Positions 60,333 through 64,000 of a stretch of 64,000 nt of DNA are shown here, one piece after another. Each line of letters starts with the position of its first letter. Position 1 is the first letter of the stretch. A model generated the notes under the pieces. It was not told the origin of the DNA and did no database searches. It worked only from the letters and a program-made list of their open reading frames with translations. The stretch is taken from NCBI RefSeq assembly GCF_020614375.1, contig NZ_CP085329.1, positions 248,001 through 312,000 on the forward strand, given 5' to 3'. A program made the position numbers and the translations under genes. Source of the stretch: Haladaptatus salinisoli (lineage in GTDB: Archaea; Halobacteriota; Halobacteria; Halobacteriales; Haladaptataceae).

Positions 60333-61655
60333 ATGTCCCGGCAGGAAGCTGGAAACGGAAAAACGATCTCGATTCACCATTGGTACGATCCTGACGCTGA
60401 GCCGATTAGCATCGCAAAAGGCGACGGCATCACCGTTTGGGACGAAGACGGAAACGAATACCTCGACTTCTGTTCGCAGTTGTACTGTACGAACCTCGGT
60501 CACAGTAACGACGCGGTGATTACGGCGATGGAAGAACAGGCGCGAACCATACCGTACGTCTCGTCTGCAAAACGATCGCCCGCTCGCGACCGACTCGCCG
60601 AGAAGCTCGCACGTATCGCACCCGAGCCGCTTACTCATACGTTCTTTTCAGTTTCCGGAAGTGAGGCCAACGAGATCGCCGTTCAACTCGCCCGCGAACG
60701 CCAAGATGCACCAACGGTGCTCACTCGATGGCGGTCCTATCACGGAGGGACGTACGGAGCCGGTGCCCTGACAGGAGACCCCGAGACGCGGGCGACGATC
60801 GAGCGTCACGCAGCGACGTCCGGTGCCGCGAAATTCCTTCCGCCGATTCCGAAGGCGTTCGATACCGACGACCCCGAGGAACTGGCGCGACGAGCAGGTG
60901 ACCACCTCGAATTTGTGATTCGAAACGAAGGACCGGATTCGATCGCGGCGATACTGATGGAACCGATCGCCGGAACGAGTGGGGCGTTCCCCGCCCCGCC
61001 GGGATACTTCGACCGCGTCAGGGAACTCTGCAATGAATACGATATACTGCTCATCGCCGACGAAGTCATCACCGGGTTCGGTCGGTGTGGGGAGTGGTTT
61101 GGAGTGCAAACTGAGAACGTTGACCCCGATATGATCACGTTCGCAAAGGGGGTTACGAGCGCGTACGCTCCACTGGCCGGGGTCATTGTAACCCCCGACG
61201 TAGCCTCGTTCGTTCGGACAAACGGCTTCGACATCGGCCAAACCTTCGGCGGGCACCCAGTGAGTTGCGCCGCGGGCTCCGCCGCCCTCGACGCGTACTC
61301 GGACGGCGTGATTGAAAACGTCGCCGAGCGGGAAGGGACCCTTCGATCAGCATTAGAGGAGGTGGACGCGAACCACGATTGCGTGAGCGATGTTCGCGGC
61401 CGTGGATTCCTGTGGGGAGTCGAATTTGCGGATCCGGCGACGGGTGATGCGTTTCACGATCCGCGCGTGGACGATGACGAAAACCCGGTCGCGAACGTAA
61501 TCGCTGAAGCTCGTGATCGAGGCGTATTGTTCGGCGGTGGCCGTCCGGGATTCCAGATTATAGTCTCACCGCCTCTCATCGCGAACCAGGACGAACTCGA
61601 ACGGGCGATAACCACCCTCGACGAATCGATAGCGGCAGTGTTCGAGGGCGAATAG
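60333..61655 (+). CDS. Class III PLP-dependent aminotransferase
   Basis: The 440-aa enzyme has the fold-type I class III motifs: FFSVSGSEANEIAVQLAR, RSYHGGTYGAGALTG, LIADEVITGFGRCGEWFGVQ and the PLP lysine in MITFAKGVTSAYAPL. Such enzymes move amino groups between omega-amino acids or polyamines and keto acids. Ureohydrolase and NrpR-like genes lie downstream, so gamma-aminobutyrate, guanidinobutyrate or putrescine-type substrates are plausible. Start ATG 60333 is preceded by an A/T-rich promoter-like region. No signal peptide. Confidence 0.92.
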   Translation: MSRQEAGNGKTISIHHWYDPDAEPISIAKGDGITVWDEDGNEYLDFCSQLYCTNLGHSNDAVITAMEEQARTIPYVSSAKRSPARDRLAEKLARIAPEPLTHTFFSVSGSEANEIAVQLARERQDAPTVLTRWRSYHGGTYGAGALTGDPETRATIERHAATSGAAKFLPPIPKAFDTDDPEELARRAGDHLEFVIRNEGPDSIAAILMEPIAGTSGAFPAPPGYFDRVRELCNEYDILLIADEVITGFGRCGEWFGVQTENVDPDMITFAKGVTSAYAPLAGVIVTPDVASFVRTNGFDIGQTFGGHPVSCAAGSAALDAYSDGVIENVAEREGTLRSALEEVDANHDCVSDVRGRGFLWGVEFADPATGDAFHDPRVDDDENPVANVIAEARDRGVLFGGGRPGFQIIVSPPLIANQDELERAITTLDESIAAVFEGE

Positions 61656-61928
61656 CGGTACGATACGAGTAATCGGTCACTCCGTAGATCGCCGTTCAAA
61701 TTCGATTTGTCCCCTTCCACGAAGGGGATGAGTGCTCTCGGACCGATTTAGGCATTCGGCCACCACTCGACAAGCTGACGACGTTGCCGGATCGACTTCG
61801 ATCGGCGATGTTGAGCGCGTTCTCGCGATCTTCGGCACAAACCAGCCCGCCGCGTACTGAATGTCGAAGACGAGAGCGGGAGCGTCGATCCTGATTGTGA
61901 GGCTGACCGAAATTAGTATAATATCTGG

Positions 61929-61946
61929 GTGGCAATACATTGCCAC
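61929..61946. promoter_or_regulatory. Perfect inverted repeat between TATA region and agmatinase gene
   Basis: GTGGCAA (61929-61935) and TTGCCAC (61940-61946) are exact reverse complements with a 4-bp spacer. A TATA-like stretch, AGTATAATATC, lies just before at about 61915-61925, so the palindrome falls near the expected transcription start. The agmatinase gene starts at 62008. The layout suits a repressor, and an NrpR-like regulator is encoded next to it. Confidence 0.55.
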
Positions 61947-62007
61947 ACATGCGTTCGAATGCATTCCGTACGAACAGAATAGCGACGCACCCAGCGGGTA
62001 GCCGTCG

Positions 62008-63018
62008 ATGAGCGAATCCGATCCGACTCCTGCTTCGGAGTTCCGCGCGATGCACGCGGGTACAGACGTGGAAATGGCGTACGCAGGCAGAAACACGTTT
62101 CTGAAGGGAGAATCTCGCGATGTCGACGATCTCGATGACATCGACGTCGGAGTACTCGGTGTACCGTACGACGGTGCGCTCACGAATCGACCAGGTGCTC
62201 GGTACGGTCCCGAGGCGATACGTCGCGCAAGCGCATGGTGGGCCTACCTGTCGAACTATAAGGGAGGGCTTACGAACATGAACACTGGCGCGCAAGTTGA
62301 TTTCTCCGACGTCCGCGTCGCTGACTGCGGTGATGTCCCGGTATTCCCGATGGACTACGAACAGACCGCAGAGAGCATCCGCGCGCACGTTGCAACGATC
62401 GCCGACCGAGCGTTCCCGCTACTGTTTGGGGGCGATCACTACTGCACGTACCCGGCGTTTTGCGGGTTCGCTGAAGGAGCGGACGTCGACTCTGTCGGAC
62501 TAGTTCAGATCGATGCCCACACCGACACTGCCGCCGAGAGCACCACGTTCGGTAATCACTATCACGGCTCGAGCACGCGACTCATCGCCGAGTCGCAGTA
62601 TAGCGATTTCGAGCACGTTAGCCAGGTAGGCATCCGCGGCTACGAGAGTCCAAACTTTTTCGAGTTCGTCGAGGAGTCCGGTCTCAATCTCTACACGATG
62701 CGCGACGTTCACGACCGAGGCATCGCTGATGTGGTCGTAGACGCCGTCGAAGCCGCAGCAGCGGACACAGACGCGGTCTACGTGACCTTCGATATCGACG
62801 GTGTGGATCCGAGTATTGCGCCCGGAACCGGAACGCCGGAACCGGACGGGTTGACCGCGCACCAGGCGTTGCGGGTGATGGAGATTTTAGGAACGCACGA
62901 CGACGTCGGTGCCGCCGATCTGATGGAAGTCTCACCGAAGTACGATCCAACGGAATCGACCCAGACGCTCGGAGCGTACCTCGCCGTCACGCTCATCGAA
63001 CGACGGTTCGCCGAATAG
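62008..63018 (+). CDS. Agmatinase-type ureohydrolase
   Basis: The 336-aa protein has the arginase-fold metal sites: FGGDHYC (His144), QIDAHTDTA (D169, H171, D173) and TFDIDGVDPSIAPGTGTPEP (about residues 258-278). Two Mn2+ ions activate water to split a guanidino group, giving urea and an amine. Agmatine, guanidinobutyrate or related compounds are candidates. Histidine-lined insertion HYHGSSTR supports agmatinase or guanidinobutyrase rather than arginase. A palindromic operator lies upstream and the regulator gene is convergent, 9 bp after it. With the aminotransferase it may form a guanidino-compound pathway. Confidence 0.9.
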   Translation: MSESDPTPASEFRAMHAGTDVEMAYAGRNTFLKGESRDVDDLDDIDVGVLGVPYDGALTNRPGARYGPEAIRRASAWWAYLSNYKGGLTNMNTGAQVDFSDVRVADCGDVPVFPMDYEQTAESIRAHVATIADRAFPLLFGGDHYCTYPAFCGFAEGADVDSVGLVQIDAHTDTAAESTTFGNHYHGSSTRLIAESQYSDFEHVSQVGIRGYESPNFFEFVEESGLNLYTMRDVHDRGIADVVVDAVEAAAADTDAVYVTFDIDGVDPSIAPGTGTPEPDGLTAHQALRVMEILGTHDDVGAADLMEVSPKYDPTESTQTLGAYLAVTLIERRFAE

Positions 63019-63027
63019 CGTCGAACG

Positions 63028-64000
63028 TCAGATCGTTTCGGGGAGACTCGCGATTGCTACGTGCTGAAATGCCGACCGTTCTTTCAACCCGTGTAACGTT
63101 ACCCACGTGTCACTAAATCCCTCCTCGACGAGGAAGGCGATGGCGAGTTCACCGACCGCTCCGTAGGTTAAGGAAGCGAAGTCCCATCCCGGTTGTCCAC
63201 ACGGGAACGGCCCGTTTTCCCGTGGTTTTCGAAGATCGAAAACTCCTCCGAGTTGCTCACGGGTCGCGCCGGCGATGTCGAACGCTTCCTCGTATCGGAT
63301 CAAGGGTAGCTCTCGGTTATCAACGACCAATAAGCCGGGAGCATCGCCGTCGAGAAGCGGACGGATCGACGGTCTCCCGGCCTCGATGAGTAAATCCGCG
63401 ACGTCGACGGTCGACCCCTCCCCGCTGATGGCATCAGTGTAGCGGAGCACGGCACCGCCGTGCTCGCTCGAAATCGTCCCCTCGTGAGCGAACTGTTCGG
63501 ATACCGACGCTGGATTCGGATGATACTCTACGATTCCAGCAACCTGCAACTGAGCGTTGATACCCCGTGAGAGCAACACTCCGTCGAGGGTGATACTCGA
63601 CGGGAAGAACAGGCGAACGAAATCATCGTCGTCAGTTTCGATCGAGGGGTGCTCGACTGCAACGGGGATGGGATTGAGCGGTAGATCGTCTAATTCGTTC
63701 AACGCGTCCAGAGCGTCTTCCGCCATCGAAGCGGGGATATCGATAGAAGCGGTGACGAGTTCGCCGGTGTCCTCGAACGGATCGTACGTCACCTGCCCGG
63801 TTAGAACGGCAATTCGTTCTCGGACCTGTTCGAGTCGACCACTGACGTGGCCGAGTCGCAATTCGGAACGACCTTTTTCGGTCAAACGGCGACCTTTCCC
63901 CGGTATCTTCTCCGTCAGCCCGGCCTCGTCCAACTCTGAGAGGAGGAGTCGAACAGTTCGTCCCTTGATGGAGTAGCCACGGCGGCGGAGTTGATCGACG
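63028..64000 (-). CDS. NrpR-like transcription regulator, N-terminus outside window
   Basis: The frame runs from the window end to 63028, so the first residues are missing. The visible part begins with a winged helix (VDQLRRRGYSIKGRTVRLLL, SELDEAGLTEKIPGKGRRLT) and continues with an NrpR regulatory domain (DUF128). Features are TYDPFEDTGELVTASIDIPA, HPNPASVSEQFAHEGTISSE and GELAIAFLVEEGFSDTW. NrpR represses nitrogen-assimilation genes in methanogens and is released by 2-oxoglutarate. The single DUF128 copy is shorter than methanogen NrpR with two. It lies next to a ureohydrolase, which may be its target. Partial at the 5' end. Confidence 0.78.
   Translation of the reverse strand, partial: VDQLRRRGYSIKGRTVRLLLSELDEAGLTEKIPGKGRRLTEKGRSELRLGHVSGRLEQVRERIAVLTGQVTYDPFEDTGELVTASIDIPASMAEDALDALNELDDLPLNPIPVAVEHPSIETDDDDFVRLFFPSSITLDGVLLSRGINAQLQVAGIVEYHPNPASVSEQFAHEGTISSEHGGAVLRYTDAISGEGSTVDVADLLIEAGRPSIRPLLDGDAPGLLVVDNRELPLIRYEEAFDIAGATREQLGGVFDLRKPRENGPFPCGQPGWDFASLTYGAVGELAIAFLVEEGFSDTWVTLHGLKERSAFQHVAIASLPETI

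Noticed and set aside
1-64000. CRISPR arrays or complete insertion sequences
   Set aside because: No regularly spaced direct repeats, no terminal inverted repeats flanking a transposase and no DDE or HUH transposase motif were found.

Overview
The window is haloarchaeal. Proteins are acidic, exported proteins carry twin-arginine (Tat) signals and lipoboxes, and there is a TFB. Several families are typical of Halobacteria: HalOD1, DUF7344, DUF5786, the HVO_0649 zinc finger, SWIM zinc finger and TrmB. GC content is moderate for the group. Genus cannot be assigned from sequence alone. No complete IS element, rRNA operon or CRISPR array was seen.

Layout. 1-6 kb: the end of a HalOD1/DUF7504 sensor-output protein, an NhaC-type antiporter and a full-length MprF (lipid aminoacylation plus flippase), followed by a strip of broken genes (GNAT, GT4). 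6.8-17 kb: a sugar island with a Tat-exported CehA/McbA-type metallohydrolase, a GH76 endo-alpha-mannanase, a TrmB regulator, a divergent CUT1-type ABC importer (lipoprotein, two permeases, ATPase) and a Gfo/Idh/MocA dehydrogenase. 17-22.8 kb: a GC-rich block with a two-subunit GH2 beta-galactosidase and an SDR. 22.8-34 kb: a decayed zone where intact genes (CorC/HlyC protein, zinc-ribbon proteins, TFB, SLC13 permease, LEA14-like protein, Ogt) are mixed with remnants of an SLC13 permease, a SWIM protein, DNA polymerase B, UvrA, seryl-tRNA synthetase and an HTH regulator. 34-41 kb: membrane proteins (CPBP, DUF2238, AI-2E, BASS), an HxlR regulator and a PHP phosphoesterase.

41.7-44.9 kb is a tight operon: a sulfotransferase, an 80-aa protein, an APS kinase fused to an NMNAT-like nucleotidyltransferase, and a YqcI/YcgG protein. 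It looks like a self-contained sulfation module. 45-48.5 kb: a cyclase, and an M24-fold hydrolase divergent from a sodium:solute symporter. 49-51 kb: debris, a tRNA-like element, HalOD1 and DUF7344 proteins. 51.7-54.8 kb: a large Tat-exported GH92 alpha-mannosidase interrupted by a LamG domain. 55-64 kb: nitrogen metabolism (nucleoside deaminase, M20 amidohydrolase, class III aminotransferase, agmatinase-type ureohydrolase, NrpR-like regulator), plus a CDGSH protein and a frameshifted lectin-type propeller.

How the parts work together (inference): GH92, GH76 and the split GH2 enzyme would trim mannose- and galactose-containing glycans outside the cell. The TrmB-controlled ABC importer would take up the products, and the MocA enzyme would oxidise them. 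Related palindromic elements lie upstream of several of these genes. The sulfation operon would supply PAPS and sulfate a surface glycan or metabolite. The 3' end of the window pairs a guanidino-compound hydrolase with a nitrogen-type regulator and a clean palindromic operator.
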